Made by a program: the position numbers and the translations under genes. Positions 1 to 11,114 of a DNA stretch of 64,000 nucleotides are shown here, piece by piece; position 1 is the first letter of the stretch; every line of letters starts with the position of its first letter. The notes under the pieces are model-generated. The model was not told the DNA's origin, made no database searches, and saw only the letters and a program-made list of their open reading frames with translations. Where the stretch lies: positions 52,328,308 through 52,392,307 of the forward strand of contig OV884056.1 in the NCBI GenBank assembly GCA_930367215.1, read 5' to 3'. The DNA comes from Pollenia angustigena. Lineage: Eukaryota; Arthropoda; Insecta; Diptera; Polleniidae.

Positions 1-534
1 CCTTGATAGCTTAAGGCCATTATCCACATATACGAGTGGACACATTCTAATGCATATATTTTAATGAAATTTCTTTTTATATAACGTCCTTCCTTCAGAT
101 TAAAACTAAATGGTGAAATTTGGAATATTTTTCTTTTTTACATTTTACCAGCACTGGCCCATCGATATGTGCAACCACAAACGAACATACAGCAAATGTA
201 TTTTACACGCTACAAAATGGCTAGACGTATATCAAGTTATTCACTTTGTTTGTAACACATAAACATATCAGACTTCAATAAAAGAACTAATATAATGGTT
301 ATTTCTGAGACTCTAAGAGCCTATTTCACCATTTCTTTTTAAATATCAATTTATGTATAAAATTCGTTTTTCATGTCAAAAAATAATAAAATAACATAAA
401 AAACTATATTTAAATACGAATTTTAAATATTTAAAAAGAGTTGGTAAAATATGCCCTTAGTTAATGTTTGCTTTGCCTGGACAGGAGCTTTGCTAAAATG
501 TTAACCGATCTCTATTGAAAGTGTATATTATGAA
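1..534. other. AT-rich stretch, no gene seen
   Basis: AT-rich sequence with many short A and T runs. I see no coding frame, RNA gene or recognisable repeat boundary before the hAT-type element at 535. Confidence 0.5.
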
Positions 535-1099
535 CAGTGTTCGAAAATAAACACTAAATACCGCACCTTAGTGTTCGGTTCAGTAGATTGCAGAAAATCA
601 TTAAAAAATACAGTTTTCTTGTTTGTCATCTTTCGGACAGAAAAAAAATACTATTTTTATCCAACTCAACGAAAAGATGAGAACATAAAATTCCGTTTGA
701 TTTTTTTTTAACACAAACTTCATTGTGTTCGGTTCAGCTCATTAATGTTCTTTCACATATACACATCGAAAAAAAAACAAAAATCCAGCAAAATAATTTA
801 ACAAAAACAAAACATATATACAATACACACACATGCCGTTCGGGCTGCGGTCGTTGCTAAAATTTTCTGTTTTTTCATTTCTTTATCAGTTTTAAAAAAA
901 GATACATTATAGAACATTTAAATATAATGTTTGTCTACAGTATCACTACAATTATTCTGACTTTTAACGAAGAACAGAACACTTTATAGGCCGTGTTAGC
1001 TAAAATTATATCTAATTTAATGAACAATTAGAAAATAGATATCGTTTCTGAGTGTGTGAGCGGAACGCTTTACAATGTACGGTTTATTTTCGAACACTA
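535..1099 (+). mobile_element. hAT-type MITE, copy A
   Basis: A 565-bp non-autonomous element. It begins CAGTGTTCGAAAATAAACAC and ends in the imperfect inverse, TTTCGAACACTA. It is flanked by ATTATGAA (527-534) and ATTCTGAA (1100-1107), an 8-bp target duplication with one mismatch, as expected for hAT elements. Internal motifs such as GTGTTCGGTTCAG and CATTAATGTTC recur in copies at 4967, 22895 and 38462. It has no coding capacity. The family name is unknown to me; the hAT class rests on the 8-bp duplications and terminal CAGTG. Confidence 0.8.
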
Positions 1100-1156
1100 A
1101 TTCTGAATTATAATTTTTCCTAACTTAACTTTTCTTGAGCTTGAGCTATCTATTTA

Positions 1157-1621
1157 CACGCAGAGAAACAACATGTTTAAATGTATTCACCTCCAACAAA
1201 ACTATTTTAAAAGAAAATGTTAAGCATATAATTTTTAATTTAACCATATTATTGTCACCGACAACCATAATTTGATTAAATTAGACCTCCATCAAGAGGC
1301 CACAATCATATTATGGTTGCCTCTAAACATGTTATGGTTAAAAATTACAATAATTTGTTTTTGAAACAACAATGGTATTTTCCCCTTTTTCAAGAGCAAC
1401 ATGCTATTAAAATTTTAAACATATTTTAGTTATTATTAAACATAACATGTTCGGAGGCAACCATAATATGTTTGGGGCTTTTTGATGGCGGCCTAATTTA
1501 ACCATAATATGGTTGTCGGAGACAATAATATGGTTAAAATAACCATAATATGTTTAAAATTTTCTTTAAAAATAGTTTTGTTGGAGGTGACCATATTTAA
1601 ACATGTTTTTTTCACTGGGTG
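1157..1621. mobile_element. Palindromic MITE, TA-flanked
   Basis: Long inverted repeat of about 465 bp. The left arm contains ACATGTTTAAATG and CACCTCCAACAAAAC; the right arm is the inverse, GTTTTGTTGGAGGTGACC and TTTAAACATGT. Ends CACGCAGAG and CACTGGGTG are each flanked by TA. The interior carries many near-palindromic words such as AACCATAATATGGTT. A truncated relative lies at 37490-37933. The 93-codon open frame across its right half is a by-product of the repeat. Confidence 0.75.
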
Positions 1622-1782
1622 TAGTCTCCACTGCATTAGAATAGCAACATCTGTTCAAAAGCAACAGTACCTTGGGATGATCTTATCCGCAGGCCTAGCT
1701 TTCACACAAGTGGTAACAAATAAACGTTTGAGCAGGATTTTCAAGATCTCCCTTTACACGACTTTGGGTTTAAGCCACTACA

Positions 1783-1887
1783 CTACGTGATCTCCGAAAG
1801 TATCTTTTTGTGAAAAAAAATATCTTTCGGGGGCCTACGTGATCTCCGAAAGTATCTGTTTGCGAAAAAAAAACTCTTCCGGGGGTC
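1783..1887. repeat. Two-copy 52-bp tandem repeat
   Basis: CTACGTGATCTCCGAAAGTA occurs at 1783 and again at 1835, followed both times by an A-run and a CTTYCGGGGG motif. This is a simple two-unit tandem duplication with a few differences. Confidence 0.75.
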
Positions 1888-2563
1888 ACCATTTGTCAGA
1901 CCGGCGCCGTGATAACGGCGATCTCAAAAAATCTGGTAATTTTTACTTCTATTGAATCCCAAGTATCGACTGCACCTGATTTCCCCAGAGAATACAACAA
2001 CAGAAGGTGGAATATTTTTTTAATATATCCCTGCATAGCCTTGTGGAGATAACTTAAAGTGCTTTACACTTCAGGCCTTCTGATCAATCGGATTGCAAGG
2101 AGGATTTCAGGTAGCAATAAATATCAATCAGAACAAAGCAGCCGGGCTCCTGAAAGTAAGTTGCAGACAAACCATAGTATGATTGTGGCAGACATACAAG
2201 AGGTAACTAAATCATAAATTATATCTGGCAGAAGTGAAGCCTGATTTAAAAAGATTGATTTACACGGATCGATATGAATTGCAGTTAAAAGAAAAATCTC
2301 TGAAATTCAAGGTAAATGGGATAAAATTTTCTATTTACTGCCTTTTTTGCAGCGCTGAAGTAAATTTGAATACAATTTTCGATTGCATCACTTTACTTAA
2401 TTAGCATAAAACTTCATCGAGCAATAATGACTCAATTTTTTTTTTTTGGACCAAGGGTAAGAACTTTTCAATAAGCCATTTACCATTTAATAACTGAGCG
2501 AACATTTAGTAACCAAAATAGTTTTGAGTATCCTCGACAACATAAGATTTCTTAGGGGCGGTA
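1888..2563. other. Unassigned sequence, no gene seen
   Basis: Somewhat more GC-rich at 1888-1990, then ordinary AT-rich sequence. No frame showed a family motif on either strand. It may contain old repeat debris that I cannot name. Confidence 0.35.
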
Positions 2564-3377
2564 CACACAGAAAAAAATATCAATGTTAAAACAACATGGC
2601 GAAATGTTGATTGAGAATCATGGTAAATTTTTGCAAAAGTATGCCCTTTATTTAAATTTATCATTATTTCATATTAATTTTAAATGAAAAATATTAAAAT
2701 AACCTTAAATTACGTTTATTTAATATTATTCACTGTTAAAATAACATTGTTCAATATTGAATCCATAAAAACCTGTTTTATATTAAAATCAAAGGCTTAT
2801 CTTATTAAATTAACATGCATACACACTTAAGTATGTACATTTTTGTATTTTCATGTTTAAAGTATGTTATAAAAGGAAGACAATTCCCGTATTCTTTTAA
2901 TTAAAATTATTTAGTTAAATAGTCCATCAAGTTTTCAAAGTAGAATGATGACGAAACCATATCGGGCCATTCTGCTGATGCTTCTATTAACAAAAGAGAT
3001 ACAAAATATGTAAAACATGTGTTACAGGGGTAAGTGTTTTAAATTATTCTTTAATAAATGCATATGTTGTCTTCACACTGTTATATCACACTCCAACCAA
3101 TTTGATTCTACATGAAATTCACGTTGTTTCAACTTGAAATAACTTTCATTCAACGTGATTCGGATAGTTATTTCAATATACATGACATTTTGTTATAACT
3201 TTACTGCAATGTTAAATTAACATGAATTATAGTTATTTTAAAAAGAAAAAATGTTGTTTGCAAGTTGTTGTAAAATCATGTTAAATTAACATGAAACAAC
3301 AATGAAGCAAAATCACTACTGAAAAATTTATAATCAACCTTGTTTTGAGCGAATTTACATTGATTTTTTTCTGTGTG
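2564..3377. mobile_element. MITE with CACACAGAAAAA ends
   Basis: An 814-bp element with ends CACACAGAAAAAAA and TTTTTTTCTGTGTG, flanked on each side by TA, the usual Tc1/mariner-type target. Internal words such as AACATGGCGAAATGTTG and TTACATTGATTTTTTTCTG recur in the copy at 28042-29554. No coding frame. It belongs to the large set of CACAGAAAAA-ended elements in this window (13191, 15329, 16610, 28042, 31460, 44100). Confidence 0.75.
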
Positions 3378-4689
3378 TATAATTTCCAGGTCTTGTTCAC
3401 TTTAAAGGTCCCAAACAAAATTTATAGACACATAATCTGCATTTAAGACATACATTATTTTTATAATCGCCCTTGGTCCTTGGCTTGTTAATACACATCG
3501 TTTCGTTCAAATATCCCTTAAGTAAACTATTAGGAGCTTTTAAATCCAATAAACGTAGAGGCGAGTTAAAATCGGTTAAATTTACACTGCTCCGATCATG
3601 TCAATCAATATTTCTTTTTCTCTTACTGCAGTAATGGTGAAGAGTATACAAATTTGTCTACAAGTGCATTTTAGAGTCGCTATACACCTCCCCTTAAAGT
3701 CAAATTTGACTTATATAGATTAGTAGAATTGTTTTTTACAGAGAAAAGAATGTCAGCATTTGCTTTTAAGTGTCCATTCAAATATTTATTCTCTCATTTT
3801 TTTTACTTCTGAATTCTTTTCTTTTAACGACAAATGCACCAGCAACGTCAGCAAACATTTGAATTTTTTTAAATTCTCAACTTTGTCGGTAGTCCAGTGA
3901 AGCAAGAGAAGCAAGGAGCAGGCATCTTAATGTTATTTTTTAAACTCAAATTTCATTTTTTTTTCTTTAGTTTTAATGTACTTTTTCTGTATTCTAAGTT
4001 CTACTTACACACACACACACACACACACTCACACACACACACACACACACAGATATATAATAAATACATACATATACATTTTAATCTTATTTTAAATATG
4101 GGCGGAGTTGATTTTGTTTCTTTTTTTTTTTTTGTATGTTTTTATAAAGAATTGCAAAAACTATATCTTTTTATATATTTCTTCTTTTTTTTCCTCTAAA
4201 GTATACAATTATTTAGAAATTCTTCTTTTTCTTTACCTTCATTTCCTTTTCATGCTGAGATTGTGTAAGTGTTTCTAAATGCACCCGGTTGGAAATGAAG
4301 TTTCCTTAAAACTAACAAATGGTCCATTAAAAAAATAAGTAATTTTTAAATTATTTTTTCGAACCAAAAATTAATTAAACAAAAAAATTTTAAGTTTAAA
4401 TTTTATTTTTAAATCTTTAAAAAAAAAAAATTTATTTTGAAAAAAAAACCGGAAATGACCAATTTAAAAGTATAAATTCTAATATATTTACAGGTTTTGC
4501 ACACTAATTATGCTAATTCTGATCCTCTAAGAAAATTGTGTAAACATTATAATGATTTTTATTTTCTTATTGATTTTTCTGCTAATGTTAATGACATCAA
4601 ACGTTATATTATTTTGTACCTTAATCAGTATAATTAAATGGATGTCTAAATCTTAATTTTTTATTTAATCAATTGAGACAGAAGTTGCG
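3378..4689. other. AT-rich spacer with (AC)n
   Basis: No gene recognised. A dinucleotide AC tract of about 45 bp lies near 4006-4051, surrounded by long T-runs. The 100-codon frame at 3897-4199 is an artefact that translates to His-Thr repeats and poly-Phe. Confidence 0.6.
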
Positions 4690-4837
4690 AGGACAGAAGT
4701 TTGGGAATACAAAATTTATTATTAATAAGATTTTTTGACGTGCCTAATTCCAAAGTTTTACTTTTGATACACTGACATTTATTGTTGAGGGAAAGCTATT
4801 TTCTTTGCGCATTTCAGTCGTGTCTTAGGCTAGATCG
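4690..4837. repeat. Degraded foldback-family arm
   Basis: Contains degraded versions of the arm found in the foldback elements at 13532 and 31909: TTTGGGAATACAAAATTT, then ATTTATTGTTGAGGGAAAGC, GCGCATTTCAGTCG and CTTAGGCTAGATC. Only one arm is present. It abuts the LINE relic that starts near 4838. Confidence 0.6.
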
Positions 4838-4928
4838 GAGATATACACGGAGATAATAATACGGGAGGTATTAGAGGAGTGTGATGGAGGTATTGCTGTT
4901 GTCGATAGAAAAATAAACAACCTAGGAT
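4838..4928 (+). pseudogene. LINE reverse transcriptase relic, part 1
   Basis: Reading plus strand from 4838, the frame gives ...IIIREVLEECDGGIAVVDRK then INNL, running directly up to an insertion. This matches the stretch just before the catalytic YADD box in RTE-type LINE reverse transcriptases (a glycine-rich turn, then I-N-N-L-R-Y-A-D-D). The YADD box itself follows at 6555, beyond the hAT-like insert. Only about 30 codons remain here. The RTE-clade assignment is from motif memory, not a search. Confidence 0.7.
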
Positions 4929-4966
4929 CAGCGTTGCCGTTGTGACACTTAAGTATCACTTTAGAC

Positions 4967-5505
4967 CAGCGTTCGAAAATAAACAGTACATTATTTAACG
5001 TTCGGCTCACACACCCAAGAACGATATCTATTTTTTTAGTGATTGTGTAATAATACACAACCCTTAATACCGTTCGTAACTATTTTCAAGAAAGAACAGA
5101 ACATTATATAATGTTCGGTTCTTCATTAAAAAACAGAACAATTGTAGTGATACTGTAGAAAAACATTATATTTTAATGTCCTTTATTGTTTTTTCCGTGT
5201 GTGCATTTTGTATTTGTAAAAAATTTTTGTTTTTTTTTTACCAGCCAAAAGGGACGAACATTAATGAGCCGAACCGAACACATCGAAGTTTGTGGATTTT
5301 CAAAAAAAACCGAACGGAATTAAATGTTCTCATCTTTTGTTGTGTGTGATAAAAACAGTATTATTTTTGTGTTCGAAAGATGACTAACAGGGAAACGTTA
5401 TTTTTTTTAATGATTTTCTACACAAACAGTATTAGGGTTTGTGTTTTCCACAAATCTACCGAACCGAACATTAAGAAACGTATTTAGTGTTTATTTTCGA
5501 CACTG
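4967..5505 (-). mobile_element. hAT-type MITE, copy B
   Basis: A 539-bp copy of the family at 535, in opposite orientation. Ends CAGCGTTCGAAAATAAAC and TTTATTTTCGACACTG. An exact 8-bp target duplication, CTTTAGAC, lies at 4959-4966 and 5506-5513. It is nested inside the hAT-like element at 4929-6546, so it inserted later. The 77-codon minus-strand frame crossing its edge is not a gene. Confidence 0.85.
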
Positions 5506-5694
5506 CTTTAGACCCTTTTTCATGCCAATGACACTTTTTGTGACCATTTTTTTAATTTATCCCTTTGTATTATTTTAACAAAATTTGTGACACTTTTTGA
5601 ACCTTTTTGAAAATATGTTCAAGTTTCCATATTCCTTACGAAAGTTATCATGAGTTATGTGAAAATTCATATAATAATTGTTAAGGCCAGTTTA

Positions 5695-6152
5695 CACGGT
5701 AATACAATGTGATACGACTTTGTAGAATCAAAATATTATGAAATTCTCTCCGTGTTTAAAAGAAAAAAATAAAAATCTTTTGTAAGTAAAATTCATGTTT
5801 ACACGGATGGCATAAGTAAAATCCAAAATAATAACAAAAAAACAGATGGTTGCAGTTTTAATTTTTTACAAAAACAACATGAAAAAATTCCTGAGTTGAT
5901 TTTAGTTGTTTTTGTATTTTTTTAAAAATGCTACCACCTTCAATATACTCTGCTAAAATACACCTCTGGTGTGATAAGAATACATAAGTTTCTAAAATGG
6001 CTTAGAAAAAAAGCATTTACCGACCGCTTGTCAGATTTTGTATTCGTATTCTCTCTAGCTCAATACATTTTGCTTTTACATGATACGATTTTGCTCATTC
6101 TACATTGTTTTTTTCAATGTCGTAATACATTGTATTACCGTGTAAACTGGCT
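5695..6152. mobile_element. TTAA-type MITE
   Basis: A 458-bp element with near-perfect terminal inverted repeats of about 30 bp, starting GGCCAGTTTACACGGTAATA. Flanks are TTAA on the left and TTTA on the right. A TTAA target is the mark of piggyBac-type transposition, but the family here is only inferred. No transposase. It is nested in the hAT-like element at 4929-6546. The 75-codon frame over its right end is incidental. Confidence 0.7.
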
Positions 6153-6554
6153 TTTAGCATGTCAAAACGGACACTATTTACAAACAAACTTTAAATAGAA
6201 ACTTGTGAGTCCAGCTTTCCTCTCTCAATTTGCTCAAATCGGAGCTGGCAAAATGGACTCCAAATGAGGAATTAATTAAACAAAATATTACCAAAGGTTT
6301 TTGTAAAAGTTACTTCTTTTTTTGATAATATGACTAATATTGGAATGTACCTGTAAATTGTTTTTTAGTTTAAACATTGATTAATAATTCAAGTATGTAT
6401 AACTACCTTAATTTTAGTCAAATGTATTTTATTAATACATACTAATAAACTCGACCCTATTTTACTTTAAAGTCACCTTTTTTGGCCCTTTTCTTCTTAA
6501 ATACCCTTTTTATGACACTTTTTCAAAATTTTCAACGGCAACCCTGCCTTAGAT

Positions 6555-6752
6555 ACGCAGATGATACTTATAATAGCCGTTTATTTCGATGAACTCTAGG
6601 ACATTATCAAAAGGCTTCATATAAGTAGCAATACATATGGCCTTCAAATAAACAGATCGAAAACTAAAGTTATGATTAGAAAAGATCGACTTTTCAATTA
6701 TCATCCCAAAATAACAACTTAAGCTGGATTTGATGTTTTCAACAGTTTTAAC
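6555..6752 (+). pseudogene. LINE reverse transcriptase relic, part 2
   Basis: Continues the LINE of 4838. It begins with the catalytic box RYADDT, then after a frameshift gives YGLQINRSKTKVM, the conserved G-L-x-I-N-x-x-K-T-K-V-M segment of RTE-type reverse transcriptases. It ends in DVFNSFN, where the next insertion falls. Frameshifts and stops show it is dead. The last 8 bases (GTTTTAAC) are the target duplication of the insert at 6753. Confidence 0.75.
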
Positions 6753-7545
6753 CTGCTATGACTTTTTTCAAAAAAGTCAAAAATCAACTATTATTTATGT
6801 TTTGACCAGAATGTCTTTTGCTCAAAAACATCCTTAACCAGAAGTTTTTTTGGTCATTTATTTTTTGACTGATATCTTTCAGTCAAAAATAGAAGTTAAA
6901 ATTTGACTGATATATTTTCAGTCAAAAAGAGAAATTTAATAATTATACTTATTATTTGTATAAAATCTTTAGTTTTTCTAAAGCCTTTGGATGAAGTTTT
7001 CTGATGATCTGGCCTGAGCAACCAGTGAAACGCGCATAAGAATATATTTTCCCATCAATAATAAATTTCAGTTTATCAATAGTAAGAATACGGAATTATT
7101 AATGAATTTTTAACTCCCAAGTTAAACTTTGATTATGCATACATTTTATTTAAAAATACATTTTACGAAACTAATAAAAACTTAATGCAGTTCATATTTC
7201 AATGAAAAAAAGGAAAAAACATATTTTTGATAGTCTTTTTTTTATTAAAGTTTATTTAAACCAATTATTTATGCTTTATGTTACAGATAAGCTTTTAACT
7301 TCGTTTGCTTATTACATTTGACCAAAATAATATCGGTCAAATTTAAGCTTTTATTTTTTAATGAAATCTGTGAAATTTTAACTTTTATTTTTGACTCAAA
7401 AAGTATCAGCTAAAAAATAACTTTAATGATTTTATTCCTTGGCTTATAACCATCAAAATTCTATACTCAAATAACGTTTAAACAAATTATTTCTGTCTGA
7501 CTTTTGAACTGAAATTTTAATAATAACTGCTATTTTCGATCCCTG
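6753..7545. mobile_element. hAT-like element in LINE, exact TSD
   Basis: A 793-bp insertion flanked by exact GTTTTAAC repeats (6745-6752 and 7546-7553). The right end reads TATTTTCGATCCCTG and the left CTGCTATGAC, so the terminal inverted repeat is weak or eroded. Inside are repeated mirror words TTTTTGACTGA and TTCAGTCAAAAA, and a fragment of the foldback family (about 6955-7140, with GCAACCAGTGAAACGCGCAT). No coding frame. The class is inferred from the 8-bp duplication only. Confidence 0.65.
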
Positions 7546-7553
7546 GTTTTAAC

Positions 7554-7840
7554 TATTTGGGGAAAATGCAGAAATCCGCAGACTTATATCCCCAGCTTGA
7601 TCAGCTACAACAAACAATACAAATGATGCAAAGACTCCTGTGTAAAAACAAAAAAAAAAAAAACAATTCTTCGTCTAGTAGATGCCTTAATTTTTCCAAT
7701 TTCGATATACTCGGCTGAAACATGGACAATTAAGCAGGCCGACAGAAAAAGAAATGAAAGTTGCGAATTGAAATGAAACAAAAATGAATTATGTGGGGCG
7801 AAAAATAGAAAGGGACCTAAAGGTTTTGCCTTTTTAAAGA
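7554..7840 (+). pseudogene. LINE reverse transcriptase relic, part 3
   Basis: The frame interrupted at 6752 resumes as YLGKMQKSADLYPQLDQLQQ and continues to QRLL. After an A-run and frameshift it gives RLVDALIFPISIYSAETWTI then KQADRKR. The YSAETWT motif corresponds to the conserved Y-G-x-E-T-W-T box late in RTE-type pol proteins. The order of motifs with parts 1 and 2 is correct. Beyond about 7800 the match decays. No intact frame remains. Confidence 0.75.
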
Positions 7841-8319
7841 TTTAAATACGTGTATCTTTGGTGTACCATCACTGAGCGTGTTGGTATTGGTCTCATTTGA
7901 AAGCGACACATCTCAACCTTGTTTGTCAACCTTGAAAAGGCGCATAGGTCATCCCTACCTCTTGTTTTGTGTAGTTGGTTTTTACTGTTCCCATTTACCT
8001 TACTGGTCCCTTTCTTTATGCGCTATCACATATACATATTTAAACAAACAGCTGTTTTTCTCGCTAAACTATGTCTGTAACTTTTTTGGCAAGTACTAGC
8101 TGTCACGTAAGGAAATTCCTCGCCAATATACAGAAAAAGTGGCTCTGATACATTTTTGTGAGAAAAGTTCCCACTTTGAACTGTCAAATAAACTCACGAA
8201 TAAAAATGGGGAGAGAAAAAATTTTAGCACTAAAAAACAATTAAAACGGCAAAATACAAAGAGTAATAATAGTAATGTTTTGTTCTAGGCACATTTTTTA
8301 TTGTTAATTTTTTACTTTA
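7841..8319. other. Unassigned spacer
   Basis: No recognisable coding or repeat motif. A 73-codon open frame (7878-8099) has no feature I recognise and is probably chance or LINE debris. Confidence 0.4.
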
Positions 8320-8461
8320 ACAGCCTGTTCGTCGATTTCGAACGTTAACGTTCGCATAGAAAATTATAAATTAAACAAAAACAAAATTCGAAAATTTGTT
8401 TTTGTTTTAAATGAAATTTTCTATGCGAACGTTAACGTTCGAAATCGACGAACAGGCTGTA
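8320..8461. mobile_element. 142-bp hairpin MITE
   Basis: A nearly full-length palindrome. The outer 45 bp of each arm match exactly, beginning CAGCCTGTTCGTCGATTTCG and containing AACGTTAACGTT, itself a palindrome. The inner arms match imperfectly around a short A/T centre. Flanks are TTAA on the left and TAAA on the right, the same pattern as the hairpin at 20845. Confidence 0.8.
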
Positions 8462-8470
8462 AATATTTTT

Positions 8471-9395
8471 ATAAAATACTAGCTTAACCCGGTGCGCCAC
8501 AATGCTTTTACCACTTCTTCAGTTGAGAGATATTTAATATATGCATCCTGTGGAATGTTTTTCCCCCTGCGCCTTCCCGCTTAATTTTTATTTTTAAAAG
8601 TGTAGTATACCATAAGTGTGACTTTTACAAAGTTTGAACATTCTCACTATAACAGTTTTTAAGATATCCGATATTAAACATTGGCGTCCTATGGGGGGTA
8701 ACACTCCCCCCGCTGCTATTATGTTTCAATTTTGGGGCTTAGAAGATCCTACTACCAAAAGTTAAAAAAATTTCTTGCAGCGGCTCTTATTGATATTTCT
8801 ATCTATGAGGGGTACTGCGACTCCTCTGTCTACCCCGACCATTTCTATATTGAAATTTAAAGTTTGCCATAATAGTAGCTTTAATAGCGTTTGAAGACTC
8901 TCCCTTTTATAGTTCTTCATTTGAGCTATATTTAATATATGAATCCTATGGGAGGTATTTCCCCCCTGCGCCTTCCCGCTTTATTTTTATTTTTAAAAGT
9001 GTAGTATACCATAAGAGTGACTTCTACAAAGTTTGAGCATTCCCACTATAACAGTTCTTAAGATATGCGATATTAAACATTGGCGTCCTATGGGGGAAAC
9101 CACTTCCCCCGCTGCTACTTTATTTCAATTTTACTACCAAAAGTTCAACAAAATGCGTGAAGCGGCTCTTAAGATATGCGATATTTAATATTGGCATCCA
9201 ATGGGGGGTACCAATTCCCCTGCCCCTATGCAAAAAATAAGTAACCTATTTTATTTTTAGGGCTCACGTGATGCTCTTGTAAAAATTTCAGGAAAATCGG
9301 TTCAGTAGTTTAGGAGTCTATAAGCCAACATACAAACAAACAAACAAACAAACAAACAAACAAACATACAAACATTTTTCATTTTTTTATATATA
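8471..9395 (+). repeat. Repeat element with ~400-bp units, copy 1
   Basis: Begins ACTAGCTTAACCCGGTGCG and ends with AAAATCGGTTCAGTAGTTT, an (AAAC)n tract and an A/T tail. The anchor GATATTTAATATATGCATCC recurs about every 400 bp (near 8520 and 8918), so it is built of about two monomers. Similar start and tail motifs are widespread in insect genomes. I cannot assign a class with confidence (non-LTR-like 3' part or another type). Confidence 0.7.
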
Positions 9396-11114
9396 CTAGC
9401 TTAACCCGGTGCGCTTCGCTACACTGCTTTAACCACTTCTTCAGTTGAGAGATATTTAATATATGCATCCTATGGAATGTTTTTTCCCCTGCGCATTCCC
9501 GCTTTATTTTTATTTTCAAAAGTGTAGTATACCATAGGAGTGACTTCTACTAAGTTTGAACATTCTTACTTTAACAGTTCTTAAGATATGCGATATTTAA
9601 CATTGCCGTCCTATGGGGGTTTAAATTTTGGGGCTCAGATGATCCTACTACCAAAAGTTCAACAAATTGCTTGCAGCGGCTCTTATTAATAATGCTATCT
9701 ATGAGTGGTACTGCTCCTCCTCTGGCTACCCCGCCCATTTCTATATTGACAATTATAGTTTACCATAATATAAGCTTTAACCACGTTTGAAGACTCTGCC
9801 TTCAATAGTTCTTAAGTTGAGCGATATTGAATATATGCATCCTATGGAAGATATTTCCCCCTGCGCATACCCGCTTTATTTCTGTTTTCAAAAGTGTAGT
9901 ATACCATAACTGTGACTTCTACAAAGTTTGAACATTCTCACTATAACAGTTTTTAAGATATCCGATATTAAACATTGGCGTCCTATGGGGGTTAACACTT
10001 CCCCCGCTGCTATTTTGCTTCAATTTTAGGGCTCAGAAGATCCTACTACCAAAAGTTCAACAAATTGCTTGCAGCGGCTCTTCATTACATTTCTATCTAT
10101 GAGGGGAACTGCTCCTCCTCTGTCTACCCCGCCCATTACTATATTGAAATTTAAAGTTTCCCATAATAGTAGTTTTAACTACGTTTGAAGACCCTCCCTT
10201 TAATAGTTCTTCAGTTGAGCGATATTTAATGTATGGATCCTATGGGAGGTATTTCCCCCCCTGCGCCTATCCGCTTTATTTTTATTTTCAATAGTGTAGT
10301 ATACCATATGAGTGACTTCTACAAAGTTTGAACATTCTCACTATAACAGTTCTTAAGATATGCGATATTAAACATTGGCGTCCTATGGGGAAAACCACTT
10401 CCCCCGCTGCTACTTTATTTCAATTTTGGGACTCAGAAGATCCTACTACCAAAATTTCAACAAAATGCGTGCAGTGGCTCTTATTAATATTTCTAACTAT
10501 GAGGGGTACTGCTCCTCCCCTGTCTCTCCCGCCCATTTTTATATTGAAAATTTATAGTTTACTATAATAGTAGCTTAAACCACGTTTGAAGACTCTCCCT
10601 TTAATAGTTCTTCAGTTGAGCGATATTTAATGTATGCATCCTATGGGAGGTATTTCCCCCCCTGCGCCTACCCGCTTTATTTTTTTTTACAAAAGTGTAG
10701 TATACCATAAGAGTGACTTCTAGAAAGTTTGAACATTCTCACTATAACAGTTCTTAAGATATGCGATGTTAAACATTGGCATCCTATGGGGGATTCAAAT
10801 ACCCCCGCTGCTATTTTATTTCAATTTCGGGGCTCAGAAGATCCTACTACAAAAAGTACAGCAAAATGCGTCCAGCGGCTCTTAAGATATGCGTTAATAA
10901 ATATTGGCATCCTATGGGGGGTACCAATTCCCCTGCCCCTATCGAAAAAATAAGTAGCCTATTTTATTTTTAGGGCTCACGTGATGTTACTGTAAAAATT
11001 TCAGGAAAATCGGTTCAGTAGTTTCGGAGTCTATAAGCCAACAAACAAACAAACAAACACACAAACATACAAACATTTTTCATTTTTATATATATAGATA
11101 TAGATAGATAGATA
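9396..11114 (+). repeat. Repeat element with ~400-bp units, copy 2
   Basis: Same family and orientation as the element at 8471, directly abutting it. It starts CTAGCTTAACCCGGTGCGCT and ends with AAATCGGTTCAGTAGTTTCG, an (AAAC)n tract and a short (GATA)n run. Anchors near 9442, 9811, 10210 and 10612 are spaced 369, 399 and 402 bp, giving about four monomers against two in the first copy. Short frames such as 10328-10567 and 10729-10953 are the same repeat translated and are not genes. Confidence 0.75.

Larger units (their letters stand above)
4929..6546. mobile_element. hAT-like element inserted in LINE
   Basis: Ends are CAGCGTTGCCGTTG and its inverse CAACGGCAACCCTG. Flanks CCTAGGAT (4921-4928) and CCTTAGAT (6547-6554) agree at 6 of 8 positions. 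Splicing the insert out and keeping the right flank rejoins INNL to RYADDT in frame, so the boundaries are well supported. No transposase frame is seen. It contains two younger elements, at 4967-5505 and 5695-6152. The remainder has repeated GTGACACTTTTT-type words. Confidence 0.75.

Noticed and set aside
3897..4199. 100-codon ORF
   Set aside because: Translates an AC microsatellite and T-runs (His-Thr and Phe repeats).
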